Below, piece after piece: positions 20,734-30,780 of a DNA stretch of 64,000 nucleotides; within the stretch, counting starts at the first letter, position 1; each line of letters opens with the position of its first letter. Origin of the DNA: Martinezella rhizogenes (GTDB taxonomy: Bacteria > Pseudomonadota > Alphaproteobacteria > Rhizobiales > Rhizobiaceae); the NCBI RefSeq assembly GCF_000799715.1, contig NZ_JUHG01000011.1, positions 1,488,001 to 1,552,000 on the forward strand, given 5' to 3'. The position numbers were made by a program, and so were the translations under genes. Below the pieces are notes generated by a model that had not been told where the DNA came from, ran no database searches, and saw only the letters and a list, made by a program, of their open reading frames with translations.

Positions 20734-22422
20734 ATGGTGGTCCGATCGGTTGATCGCGTTATGAAAAAGCTGCATTTCCCGAGGGCTTCGATTGGAGCTT
20801 ATCTGATCGCCATAGCACTGGCGATTGCCTTGCCGATCCTGGCCTTCGTGGCACTGCTGTTGGTTCAGCTCGAAAACAATGAGCGCGACGTGTTGAAGCG
20901 CGATGCGGTTCAGGACGCACAGGCGTTGGCGCGCACCATCGACCGGCAATTGCAGGATATGGCAACGACCCTGCGGCTGCTCTCCTCCTCGCCGGAACTG
21001 GAACACAACGATATCGCCACCTTCTTCTACCGGACGGAGACGGTGCTGCGTACCGATTCGCTGTTCGTCCTGCTGCTCGACAAGGATGGCCAGATGCGGC
21101 TGAATACGCGGTGGCCGCTCAGCACGCCGCTTGGCAAGACCGGCAATATGGCCGCCCTGCAATCGGCGCTCAACTCGAGACGCATCGAGGCTTCCGACGT
21201 CTTCGTTGGATCCGCCATCCGTCGCTGGGTCTATAATGTCACCTTGCCGCTCGACCATTCGCCGGCCGGCGCCGCCCTGGCCATGACGCAGGATGCCGAC
21301 GAACTTGCCAAGCTCGTCACAACGGATGCCCTCGCCCCTGGCTGGTCCGCCGCGGTCATTGACAGTTCCGGCCATATTATCGCTGCCAGCGGTCCCGCCA
21401 ATCACTCTCCCGGTGACCCGTTCAGCAAAGACATCCTGCCGAAGCTGATCGCCTCGAGCGGCGTCTATCAGGACGAGAAGATCCTGCCGCACTCATTGCT
21501 CGGCTATGCGCAAATCCCCGGCTGGTCCTGGAAAGCCGTCGTGTGGGGACCCGTCGCCTCCGCGCAGGCTTCGCTCATGAGCACCTGGCGTTTCCTGATT
21601 TACGGCGGTGTCACCCTGCTCTTGGTTGCCCTGATTGCCGTCTATGCCTTGGCACGCCAGGTGCGCACCACGATACGCAGCATCGCCGACATGGCCGAAC
21701 GCATGGGCCGCGGCGAGATCGTTTCGCCGGTCGAAACCAGCGTCATCGAGGCCAATCAGGTGGCCATCGCGCTGTCCAACGCCTCCTTCGATCGCAGCGA
21801 GACGGAGGACCGGCTGCATTTTGTCATGCACGAGCTCGTCCATCGTACCAAGAACCTTTTGGCGCTCGCCCAGGCGATGACCCGCCAGCTCGCCCGGCAA
21901 ACCGACAGCGTCGACACCTTTCAACGCGCCGTCGCCGACCGGCTGGAGGGGCTTGCACGTTCGATCGAGGTGCTGACCAGCGAACAATGGTCGGGCGTAT
22001 CGCTGCGGCGGGTGATCGACATTCATCTCGCCACTTTCCTGCAGGCGCCACAACAGCTCGACATCAACGGTCTGGATTTTGTGCTGAAGCCGGAAGCCGT
22101 GCAAAATCTCGGACTGGTCCTGCATGAGCTGGCGACGAATTCGGTGAAGTACGGGGCGCTTTCCGCGCCCGAGGGCAAGATCGCCATCGAATGGACGAAT
22201 GTCGACGGCGATATCGGACCGATGATCCAGCTCACCTGGACGGAAAGCGGCGGTCCGCGCGTCAAGAAGCCAACTCTCACCGGCTTCGGCACCACCGTCA
22301 CCAAGGCCCATGCGGCGGCGGCCTTTGGCGGTCACGTCGAGATCGACTTCCGGCCAACGGGCCTCGTCTGGGTGCTGAATGCCTTGCGGAGCACCATGGA
22401 GCGGGAACGCGAGCGGACGTGA
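20734..22422 (+). CDS. HWE-family membrane histidine kinase
   Basis: The 562-residue protein has two membrane helices (about residues 20-45 and 288-308) around an extracytoplasmic sensor region of about 240 residues that looks CACHE-like. A HAMP-like linker follows, then a kinase core. The phospho-acceptor is in HELVHRTKNLLAL (His370), the N-box is HELATNSVKYGAL, and the WTESGGP segment (W502, E504) is the WxE motif that defines HWE kinases. There is no receiver domain and no response-regulator gene next to it, so it is an orphan kinase. The ATG at 20761 is an alternative start. Confidence 0.88.
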   Translation: MVVRSVDRVMKKLHFPRASIGAYLIAIALAIALPILAFVALLLVQLENNERDVLKRDAVQDAQALARTIDRQLQDMATTLRLLSSSPELEHNDIATFFYRTETVLRTDSLFVLLLDKDGQMRLNTRWPLSTPLGKTGNMAALQSALNSRRIEASDVFVGSAIRRWVYNVTLPLDHSPAGAALAMTQDADELAKLVTTDALAPGWSAAVIDSSGHIIAASGPANHSPGDPFSKDILPKLIASSGVYQDEKILPHSLLGYAQIPGWSWKAVVWGPVASAQASLMSTWRFLIYGGVTLLLVALIAVYALARQVRTTIRSIADMAERMGRGEIVSPVETSVIEANQVAIALSNASFDRSETEDRLHFVMHELVHRTKNLLALAQAMTRQLARQTDSVDTFQRAVADRLEGLARSIEVLTSEQWSGVSLRRVIDIHLATFLQAPQQLDINGLDFVLKPEAVQNLGLVLHELATNSVKYGALSAPEGKIAIEWTNVDGDIGPMIQLTWTESGGPRVKKPTLTGFGTTVTKAHAAAAFGGHVEIDFRPTGLVWVLNALRSTMERERERT

Positions 22423-22499
22423 GGCTCGGCCTACGACGTGGACCTCCGTATCGTCGGCGGACGCGACAGTCTCCGGAAATTCGTGTCAAAGCCAGCACA

Positions 22500-22523
22500 C
22501 CTTCCCCCTTACGTCGGAGAAGG
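22500..22523. terminator. Hairpin between convergent kinase and pntB genes
   Basis: The arms CCTTC and GAAGG (plus two inner C-G pairs) bracket a short loop in the 112-base gap between two converging genes. On the minus strand it resembles one arm of the CCTTCTCC-type rhizobial repeats. It may serve as a bidirectional terminator. Confidence 0.4.
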
Positions 22524-22534
22524 CAGGCGCCTTT

Positions 22535-23932
22535 CTACTCGTTCATCGCCTTGACGATATCGTCCGTCACCTTCTTGGCGTCGCCCAGCAGCATCATGGT
22601 GCCATCCTTGTAGAACAGCGTGTTGTCGATGCCGGCATAGCCGGAGCCGAGGGAGCGCTTGACGAAGAGGCAGGTCTTGGCCTTGTCGACATCGAGGATC
22701 GGCATGCCATAGATTGGCGAGGTCTTGTCGTCGCGCGCCGCCGGATTGGTGACGTCGTTGGCGCCGATGACATAGGCGACATCGGCCTGGGCGAGTTCCG
22801 AATTGATGTCCTCGAGCTCAAACACCTCGTCATAGGGAACATTGGCCTCGGCAAGCAGTACGTTCATATGGCCGGGCATGCGGCCGGCAACCGGATGGAT
22901 GGCATATTTCACGTCGACGCCATGCGCCTTCAGGCGATCGGCCATCTCGCGCAGCGCATGCTGGGCCTGGGCGACCGCCATGCCGTAACCCGGCACGATG
23001 ATGACCTTTGAGGCATTCACCATCAGATAGGCCGCATCCTCGGCCGAGCCGAGCTTGACCGTCTTGTCGCTGTTATCAGTACCGCCGGTAGAAGCCTCAC
23101 CGCCGAAGCCGCCCAGAATGACGGAGACGAAGGAGCGGTTCATGCCCTTGCACATGATGTAGGACAGGATCGCGCCGGAGGAGCCGACCAGAGCGCCGGT
23201 AATGATCAGCGCCAGATTGCCGAGCGTAAAGCCGATGCCCGCCGCCGCCCAGCCGGAATAGGAGTTCAGCATCGATACGACGACCGGCATGTCGGCGCCG
23301 CCGATCGGCACGATCAGAAGCACGCCGAGCGCCAGCGCCAGCACGACGATCGCCCAGAAATCGAAATGGCTCTCGCTGATCGCCAAGCCCACCATGAAGA
23401 ACAGGATCAGCGCCAGCAGCGCCGCATTGATAAGATGACGATAGGGCAGCAGGATCGGCTTGCCGGACATGCGCCCATCGAGCTTCAGGAAGGCGATGAT
23501 CGAGCCGGTGAAAGTCAGCGCGCCGATGGCGACGCCGATCGCCATTTCGATGCGCGCCTCGGTGTGGATCGAGCCGATATTGCCTATGCCGAAAGAGGAC
23601 GGCGTATAGAGTGCCGAAGCCGCGACCAGCACCGCCGCCAGGCCGACCAGCGAATGGAAGCCGGCAACGAGCTGCGGCATCGAGGTCATCGGGATAACAC
23701 GGGCGATATAGGCCCCTGCCCCGCCGCCGATGGCCAGACCCAGAACGATCAGCACCAGGCCGCCGAAGGACGGCGTCGCCAGTACCAGCGTCGTCGCGAT
23801 GGCGATACCCATGCCGACCATGCCGTAGAGATTGCCACGGCGGCTAGTGGCCGGATGCGACAGGCCGCGCAGCGCCAGAATGAACAGCACGCCGGAGACG
23901 AGATAGAGGAAGGCCGCGATATTGCTCAGCAT
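22535..23932 (-). CDS. pntB: NAD(P) transhydrogenase, beta subunit
   Basis: PntB forms part of the proton channel and binds NADP(H) in the membrane-bound transhydrogenase, which drives NADPH formation with the proton gradient. The ATG at 23932 gives 465 residues, the family norm. The first 260 or so residues hold multiple membrane helices (GISEDHFD-type loop LAISESHFDFW, GADMPVVVSMLNSYSGWAA). The C-terminal 180 residues form the NADP domain with VIIVPGYGMAVAQAQH and YAIHPVAGRMPGHMNVLLAE. It follows pntAB by 7 bases. Confidence 0.97.
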   Translation of the reverse strand: MLSNIAAFLYLVSGVLFILALRGLSHPATSRRGNLYGMVGMGIAIATTLVLATPSFGGLVLIVLGLAIGGGAGAYIARVIPMTSMPQLVAGFHSLVGLAAVLVAASALYTPSSFGIGNIGSIHTEARIEMAIGVAIGALTFTGSIIAFLKLDGRMSGKPILLPYRHLINAALLALILFFMVGLAISESHFDFWAIVVLALALGVLLIVPIGGADMPVVVSMLNSYSGWAAAGIGFTLGNLALIITGALVGSSGAILSYIMCKGMNRSFVSVILGGFGGEASTGGTDNSDKTVKLGSAEDAAYLMVNASKVIIVPGYGMAVAQAQHALREMADRLKAHGVDVKYAIHPVAGRMPGHMNVLLAEANVPYDEVFELEDINSELAQADVAYVIGANDVTNPAARDDKTSPIYGMPILDVDKAKTCLFVKRSLGSGYAGIDNTLFYKDGTMMLLGDAKKVTDDIVKAMNE

Positions 23933-23939
23933 GCCGCTC

Positions 23940-24338
23940 TCACTTGTCTTTCTTCTTGTACATCGCCAGCATGCGCTGGGTGACAAGGAAGCCGCCGACG
24001 ATATTGACCGAGACGAGTACCAGCGCCACGAAGCCGAAGCCCGTCGCAAGCCCACTCGCGGAAATGCCGACCGCCAGAAGCGCGCCGACGACGATGACTG
24101 AGGAGATCGCGTTCGTCACCGCCATCAGCGGCGTATGCAAGGCCGGCGTCACCGACCAAACGACGTAATAACCGACGAAGATCGCAAGCACGAAGATCGC
24201 AAGCTGGAAAACGAAGGGATCGATTGCGCCGCCGGATGCGGCACTGACGGTCTCCGGGGCCTGCGCGGCGGCGGTCCTCACCGCAGTCACGGCGTTATCC
24301 AGTTGTTGGAGCGCTTGATCTATTGCCTGGCTGGCCAT
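23940..24338 (-). CDS. pntAB: NAD(P) transhydrogenase, alpha-2 (membrane) subunit
   Basis: In many alphaproteobacteria the transhydrogenase alpha chain is split in two. This 132-residue product is the membrane half, with an Ala/Gln-rich N-terminal tail and three to four hydrophobic helices (about residues 42-62, 70-92 and 95-120) ending in a Lys-rich tail. Its first codon follows the pntAA stop with no gap. The trio pntAA-pntAB-pntB is therefore one operon. Confidence 0.95.
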   Translation of the reverse strand: MASQAIDQALQQLDNAVTAVRTAAAQAPETVSAASGGAIDPFVFQLAIFVLAIFVGYYVVWSVTPALHTPLMAVTNAISSVIVVGALLAVGISASGLATGFGFVALVLVSVNIVGGFLVTQRMLAMYKKKDK

Positions 24339-25511
24339 TTAGACATCTCCCTTGTTGACGGTCGGCTGATCCGGGTCGACAAAATTCGGATGCACGACTT
24401 CGCCGCCATCGGTCAGCATCGTCGCCTTGATCAGTTCGTCGGCGCGGTTCAGCCCGAGGCTCTTGGTATCCCTGTCGACCATCGTCTCCAGGAAAGTGAC
24501 GAGGTTCTTGGCGTAGAGAGCCGAGGCGCTCGCCGCAACGCGACCGGCCATATTGGCATAGCCGACCACCTTGACGCCTTCGACATCGGCCACTTCACCG
24601 AATTCCGCGCCCTCGATATTGCCGCCGCGCTCGACGGCGAGATCGACGGCAACGGCACCGGGCCGCATCGCCTTCAGCATCTCGCGGCTGACGAGCCGCG
24701 GCGCCGGGCGGCCGGGGATCAGAGCCGTCGTGATGACGATATCCTGCTTGGAGATATGCTCGGCCACGAGTGCGGCCTGCTTGGCCTGATAATCCCGCGA
24801 CATTTCCTTGGCGTAACCGCCGGCCGTTTCCGCCGCCTTGAACTCTTCATCCTCGACGGCAATGAATTTCGCGCCGAGCGAGGCGACCTGCTCCTTGGCG
24901 GCCGGACGAACATCCGTCGCCGACACCTGCGCGCCGAGCCGTCGCGCCGTCGCAATCGCCTGCAAGCCGGCAACGCCCGCCCCCATCACGAAAACCTTTG
25001 CTGCCGGCACCGTTCCCGCCGCCGTCATCATCATCGGCAGCGCTCTGTCATAGACTGCGGCCGCCTCGATAACGGCCTGATAGCCGGCAAGATTGGCCTG
25101 CGACGACAAGACGTCCATCGACTGCGCGCGGGTGATGCGCGGCATCAGCTCCATGGCAAAGCTCGTCAGCCCTGCCTTGGCCATCTCGACCAGTGCTGCC
25201 TCATTGCCATAGGGATCCATGATGGCGACAACGATGGCGCCGCTTTTGTAGCCGGCGATCTCCTTGCGCGTCGGCCGCCGCACCTTGAGAATGACATCAG
25301 CCCGCTTGGCATCCTTGATCGCGCCGATGCGCGCGCCGATAGCCTCGTATTCATGATCCGGAATGCGCGACAAGGTGCCGGCGCCCGCTTCCACCACGAC
25401 ATCGAAGCCGAGGCCTCTCATCTTCTTCACCGTTTCGACGGATGCCGCGACACGCGTCTCATCCCCCACGGTCTCCTTGGCGACGAAAACCAGATTGCCC
25501 AACGACACCAC
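24339..25511 (-). CDS. pntAA: NAD(P) transhydrogenase, alpha-1 (NAD-binding) subunit
   Basis: This is the soluble NAD(H)-binding half of the alpha chain. It has 390 residues and contains the RVAASVETVKK block, the MMTAAGTVPAAKVFVMGAGVAGLQA dinucleotide region, and the GRPAPRLVSREML and YANMAGRVA blocks found in AlaDH/PNT proteins. The listed start is a GTG at 25511; a GAGG motif lies directly against it, so the TTG at 25505 (product starting MGNLVFVAKE) may be the real start. It is the first gene of the pnt operon, about 100 bases after coxIV. Confidence 0.95.
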   Translation of the reverse strand: MVSLGNLVFVAKETVGDETRVAASVETVKKMRGLGFDVVVEAGAGTLSRIPDHEYEAIGARIGAIKDAKRADVILKVRRPTRKEIAGYKSGAIVVAIMDPYGNEAALVEMAKAGLTSFAMELMPRITRAQSMDVLSSQANLAGYQAVIEAAAVYDRALPMMMTAAGTVPAAKVFVMGAGVAGLQAIATARRLGAQVSATDVRPAAKEQVASLGAKFIAVEDEEFKAAETAGGYAKEMSRDYQAKQAALVAEHISKQDIVITTALIPGRPAPRLVSREMLKAMRPGAVAVDLAVERGGNIEGAEFGEVADVEGVKVVGYANMAGRVAASASALYAKNLVTFLETMVDRDTKSLGLNRADELIKATMLTDGGEVVHPNFVDPDQPTVNKGDV

Positions 25512-25611
25512 CTCGCATCAAACGACAGCCCCGCTGAAGACAGCAGCGCAACAGCCTGCGAAATCAGGCCAGAATCTCAGGGAAGGCGCGGGCCGGACGG
25601 CCCTGCGTCGT

Positions 25612-25836
25612 TCAGCGCGCGAGAAAGGCGCCAACGATTGAAAGAACCACGAAAATGAGAAACCCGCCGAACAGGCCAGCATGACCGAAGAAACCCGCCG
25701 TCATCGCAATCAACAGCGCGGCGATGATCGCCGATCCGACCCTGGCGACCAAAAGAAACCCGTTATAGGTTTTCTCGTGCTCCTTGTAGTCCATCGGAGC
25801 ACCGGTTTCGATCGGTCCGGTATGATGTTCGGCCAT
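25612..25836 (-). CDS. aa3-type cytochrome c oxidase subunit IV
   Basis: The 74-residue product has a polar N terminus with the DYKEHEKTYNGFL motif typical of bacterial aa3 oxidase subunit IV, followed by two hydrophobic segments (about residues 27-45 and 50-70). The ATG at 25836 has a GGGGAGA site 7 bases upstream. An in-frame start at 25932 would add 32 residues with no family support. It lies just before pntAA on the same strand. Genes for the main oxidase subunits are not in the window. Confidence 0.85.
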   Translation of the reverse strand: MAEHHTGPIETGAPMDYKEHEKTYNGFLLVARVGSAIIAALLIAMTAGFFGHAGLFGGFLIFVVLSIVGAFLAR

Positions 25837-26036
25837 GCAAAAGTCTCCCCTCAATCCGCTCCCCGACAGACCTTGCAACAGCTGCCGGCTGGAGTTCGCC
25901 CTCGAAAGCTGCGGCATCTCCCAATAGGGCACCGCAGCCAGATTTCCTCTACCGAGGCGTTACACAAAGCGAGAAAAAATGCAATGCACGAGAACGTCGC
26001 AGAGGTTCAATCTCCTCGTTCCACCGCCGTCTCGTC

Positions 26037-28340
26037 TTAGGCCGGGATATCCTGGCGCAAGGCCGACCGATTGCGATCGAGACTGTCTATCATCTCGCTA
26101 ACCCGCGCCGGCGACACCGGCATCGAAAAGACGTAGCCCTGGATCACATCGGCCAAGCCGCGCTCGTTGATGAGCGCCAACTGTTCCGGTGTCTCGACGC
26201 CTTCGACAACGATTTCCAGACCCAGAGCCCGTGAGAGGTCGGCAATGCCGCACAGGAGCTTGAAACGACGGCTGTCTCCGGTGATATCGTGCACGAAGGA
26301 GCGATCGATCTTGACGATATCCACCGGCAGTGAGTCGAGGTAGCTGAGACTGGAAAACCCGGTCCCGAAATCATCGATGGCAATGGTGATGCCCTTGGCC
26401 CGGAGATCGGCGAGAATGGAGCGCACGGTGGCAATCTCATCCATGAGGCAGCTTTCGGTTACCTCCAGATGCAGGCGTGACGGTTCCAGCCCCGATGCCT
26501 CCAGCGCTTCCGTAACCACAGCGACGATGTCATTGCTGCGCAAATCCTGCGCCGAGAGATTGACCGAGACCGAGAGAGACCGGGGCCAGCCGGCACAATC
26601 CCGGCAGGCCCGATTGAGCATGAAGCGGGTGATGCCGGAAACGATTCCCATCTCCTCGGCGATCTGTACGAAAACGTTGGGCGGGACCGGCCCTTTTTCC
26701 GGATGAACCCAACGCGCCAGCGCTTCGCAGCAATCGATACGGCGGCCATCCGGCGTGAACATCGGCTGATAGACCGCATGCAGCTTGCCGGCCTCGACCG
26801 CCTCGCGCAGATCAGTCTTCAGCTTTTGCCGCTCGATGTAGCGAGCATCCATTTCCTCTTCGAAAGCGGAGCAACCGCCCTTCGTCCGCAACTTGGTGTC
26901 GAACAGCGCCAGATCGGCTTTGATCGGCCATTCCTCCGGACGGAATTCTGAGCTCGACATGGTCACATAGCCGCCACTGAAAGAGATACGAAGGCTATGA
27001 TCATCGACCTCGTAAGTGCCTGCCATCGCGGCATGCAACGCGGCTATGCGTCCATCGAGATCCTGGACGCCGTCATCGTTCGGAAAGAACAGCACGAACT
27101 GATCCCCGACCAGTCGTGCGCAAAGCGCCCTATCGCCCGCCGTGTCCCTCAACCGCGCGGCGATGGCGACCAGCAGCCGGTCGCCGGTCACATGCCCCTT
27201 GAAATCATTGACATGCTTGAAATCATCGACATCGAGAACCAGAAAGCCGATCCGGCCGTCACCGACACGCGCGGCCAGCTTCTCCTTCGTCAATTCGGCG
27301 AAGTATTCACGGTTCGGCAAGCCCGTCAGCGGATCGAAGCGCACCATATGCAGGATCTTCCGCTCTGCTCGAACGCGCGCCGTTACATCCTCGAAAATCA
27401 GGATGACGGCGCCATCGGCGCGACGGCTTGCTGAAAATTCCAGAAACAGGTCTTCGCCGAGCTCGATCAACGTGCGCGCCAACGAACCGTCGATGAGCCG
27501 CACCATCTGCTGTTGGATCAGGCCCGGAAAAGACCCGTCAATGGAGGCATGACGCACGCCATAGCGCAACACGACATCGAAATCGCAATCCCTGAGCTGC
27601 TCGGGATTCGTCAGGTTCAGGAGCTCGCAAGCCTTTCGATTGACCACTAGGATGCGGTTGTCGGCATCCAGCATGAACAGGCCATGTGTCATATTGTTGA
27701 GCGCCGTATCGAACCGATCGGCGATCAGCGATATCTCGCGCGACGCAATGACGTTCTTGTAGAGGAACTCACGCAGGCCGTTGGCCATCGAGCGCGTTGT
27801 CAGCCCGAAGGGCACCAGCATGATGGAAACGATTGCCATGTAAAGCTGCCCCGACATCAGGCAGGCGATGATGATCGGCAGGCAACACGCCGTGGTCTGC
27901 AGGTCGATAGCCTTCCGCGAGCCGTAGTTGCGGCCGAGGATCGATACCATTGATCCCATGGTTACCGCGATGCAGATGAATTCCGCCAGCGGATTCTGGA
28001 CGATCAGGATGGCATAGCCGCTGGCAACGCCGAGGATCAGCGTCGTCGCCGTCGCGCCGACCACATAGCGGGTTTCCCAACGCGCGATATCAGCGCGCGA
28101 AAGGGTGCTTTTATCGACCGTGTCGAACTGCCGGAACGAATGGATGCGGAGAGCGAAGATGATGGCTAGGACAAGGCAGAAACCAAGATAGATGCCGGCG
28201 CCCGTGCTCAGGAAGACAATGATATAGCTGAGGATATGAACCAAGACACCCGTAAGCAATGTGCTACGGTTTCCGAAAAGCGAACCGACGAACGACAGAT
28301 AAACATCCGTCGGCACGGTGTTCGGGTTTTGAAGTTTCAT
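26037..28340 (-). CDS. Membrane PAS-GGDEF-EAL protein, degenerate GGDEF
   Basis: The 767-residue protein has about six N-terminal membrane helices (residues 20-190), a PAS-like domain (about 215-330), a GGDEF domain (about 340-500) and an EAL domain (about 515-755). The GGDEF signature is changed to VGDQF, so diguanylate cyclase activity is probably lost. The EAL domain keeps CCEALARW, VNLSAQDL, EVTES, IDDFGTGFSSLSYL, KIDRSFV and EGVET, so phosphodiesterase activity against c-di-GMP is expected. The degenerate GGDEF domain may bind GTP and regulate the EAL domain. The gene stands alone, with an A+T-rich 230-base gap upstream. Confidence 0.92.
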   Translation of the reverse strand: MKLQNPNTVPTDVYLSFVGSLFGNRSTLLTGVLVHILSYIIVFLSTGAGIYLGFCLVLAIIFALRIHSFRQFDTVDKSTLSRADIARWETRYVVGATATTLILGVASGYAILIVQNPLAEFICIAVTMGSMVSILGRNYGSRKAIDLQTTACCLPIIIACLMSGQLYMAIVSIMLVPFGLTTRSMANGLREFLYKNVIASREISLIADRFDTALNNMTHGLFMLDADNRILVVNRKACELLNLTNPEQLRDCDFDVVLRYGVRHASIDGSFPGLIQQQMVRLIDGSLARTLIELGEDLFLEFSASRRADGAVILIFEDVTARVRAERKILHMVRFDPLTGLPNREYFAELTKEKLAARVGDGRIGFLVLDVDDFKHVNDFKGHVTGDRLLVAIAARLRDTAGDRALCARLVGDQFVLFFPNDDGVQDLDGRIAALHAAMAGTYEVDDHSLRISFSGGYVTMSSSEFRPEEWPIKADLALFDTKLRTKGGCSAFEEEMDARYIERQKLKTDLREAVEAGKLHAVYQPMFTPDGRRIDCCEALARWVHPEKGPVPPNVFVQIAEEMGIVSGITRFMLNRACRDCAGWPRSLSVSVNLSAQDLRSNDIVAVVTEALEASGLEPSRLHLEVTESCLMDEIATVRSILADLRAKGITIAIDDFGTGFSSLSYLDSLPVDIVKIDRSFVHDITGDSRRFKLLCGIADLSRALGLEIVVEGVETPEQLALINERGLADVIQGYVFSMPVSPARVSEMIDSLDRNRSALRQDIPA

Positions 28341-28570
28341 TCAGAGTTCCCCTGATGCGGCGCGAACTCTAGTTGGAACGTTTTAAAATTTGATTGCGCA
28401 AATAGTATCCATCTGGATAGATATTCTAAGTATGCCGACAATTTACATTGATTTTGAGTTATATTTTGCACCATATTCGTGCAGTCGATGGAGCCGTGCT
28501 CTACTTTGATTATAGTTCCTTGCTTACGAAACGCTAAAATAGAAAATGGAAATCAGCAAAGCATCCTCGG

Positions 28571-29973
<1,403 letters not shown>

Positions 29974-30780
29974 ATGTCCAGGCCGATCATCGCCATTCCC
30001 GCCGATATCCGCGAACTCGATGGCGCGACCTGGCATGCGGTGCAGCAGCAATATGTCCGCGCCGCCGTCAAGGCCTCCGGCCTCATGGCGCTGATCGTTC
30101 CGGCCATGGAGGACGGCAACGATGTCGACGCCATTCTCGATCGCGTCGACGGGCTGCTGGTGTCCGGCTCCGCCACCAACGTGCATCCTTCGCTCTACGG
30201 CAAGCAAGTCGACGAGAGCGACGGCCCCTTCGATCCGGCCCGCGACGCCACATCCTTGCCGCTCATCCGCCGCGCCATCGAGCGCGCCATTCCCATGCTC
30301 GCCATCTGCCGCGGCATCCAGGAGCTGAACGTCGCGCTCGGCGGCACGCTTGCCAGCGAAATCCAGGAACAGCCGGGGATCTGGGATCACCGCAAGCCGC
30401 AGAATGTCGACCGCGACACCATGTATTCGATCCGCCAGAGCGTTTTCGTCAAGGAAGGTTCCTGCATTGCCGACGTCGTCGGCCCCGGCGAAGTGCGCGT
30501 CAATTCGCTGCATCGCCAGGCAATCGCGGAAACGGCGCCACGGCTGCAAGTGGAAGCCATCGCCGAGGACGGCACGATCGAGGCCGTTTCCGTCATCGAC
30601 GCCAAGGCCTTCGCTGTTGGCGTGCAATGGCATCCGGAATATTGGGCCGAAACGGACTCTCCATCGCGCAAGCTGTTTGTCGCCTTCGGCGACGCGGTGC
30701 GCGACTATGCGGCGGCCAAGGAGCGGCCGATTGGCGGCTCTTCGCCGCCAATCGGCACTCTGATCAGCCCTTTGGCTTGA
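29974..30780 (+). CDS. Class-I glutamine amidotransferase-like hydrolase (peptidase C26)
   Basis: The 268-residue product is of the PuuD/gamma-glutamyl-GABA hydrolase type, which splits gamma-glutamyl amides. The catalytic cysteine is in ICRGIQELNV (Cys112), and the His-Glu pair is in VQWHPEYW (His220, Glu222). In the family the oxyanion strand is usually GG.D; here it reads SGSATNVHPSLYG. No puu genes for putrescine breakdown are adjacent, so the exact substrate is open. Its last codons overlap the converging dehydrogenase gene by 17 bases and contain a strong hairpin. Confidence 0.88.
   Translation: MSRPIIAIPADIRELDGATWHAVQQQYVRAAVKASGLMALIVPAMEDGNDVDAILDRVDGLLVSGSATNVHPSLYGKQVDESDGPFDPARDATSLPLIRRAIERAIPMLAICRGIQELNVALGGTLASEIQEQPGIWDHRKPQNVDRDTMYSIRQSVFVKEGSCIADVVGPGEVRVNSLHRQAIAETAPRLQVEAIAEDGTIEAVSVIDAKAFAVGVQWHPEYWAETDSPSRKLFVAFGDAVRDYAAAKERPIGGSSPPIGTLISPLA
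30726..30756. terminator. Perfect 13-bp hairpin inside coding 3' end
   Basis: The arms GCCGATTGGCGGC and GCCGCCAATCGGC flank TCTTC. The hairpin lies inside the last codons of the amidotransferase-like gene (encoding RPIGGSSPPIG). It is also 8 bases beyond the stop of the converging dehydrogenase gene. It can serve as a transcript end for the dehydrogenase mRNA. No T run follows on either strand. Confidence 0.55.

Noticed and set aside
20514-20753. Possible 79-residue gene between the FAD oxidase and the histidine kinase
   Set aside because: No ribosome-binding site of note, no domain or signal peptide, and it overlaps both neighbours' ends. It is better treated as intergenic.
24135-25658. 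507-codon plus-strand frame opposite pntAA and pntAB
   Set aside because: The pnt genes on the minus strand are unmistakable. The frame has no domain signs.
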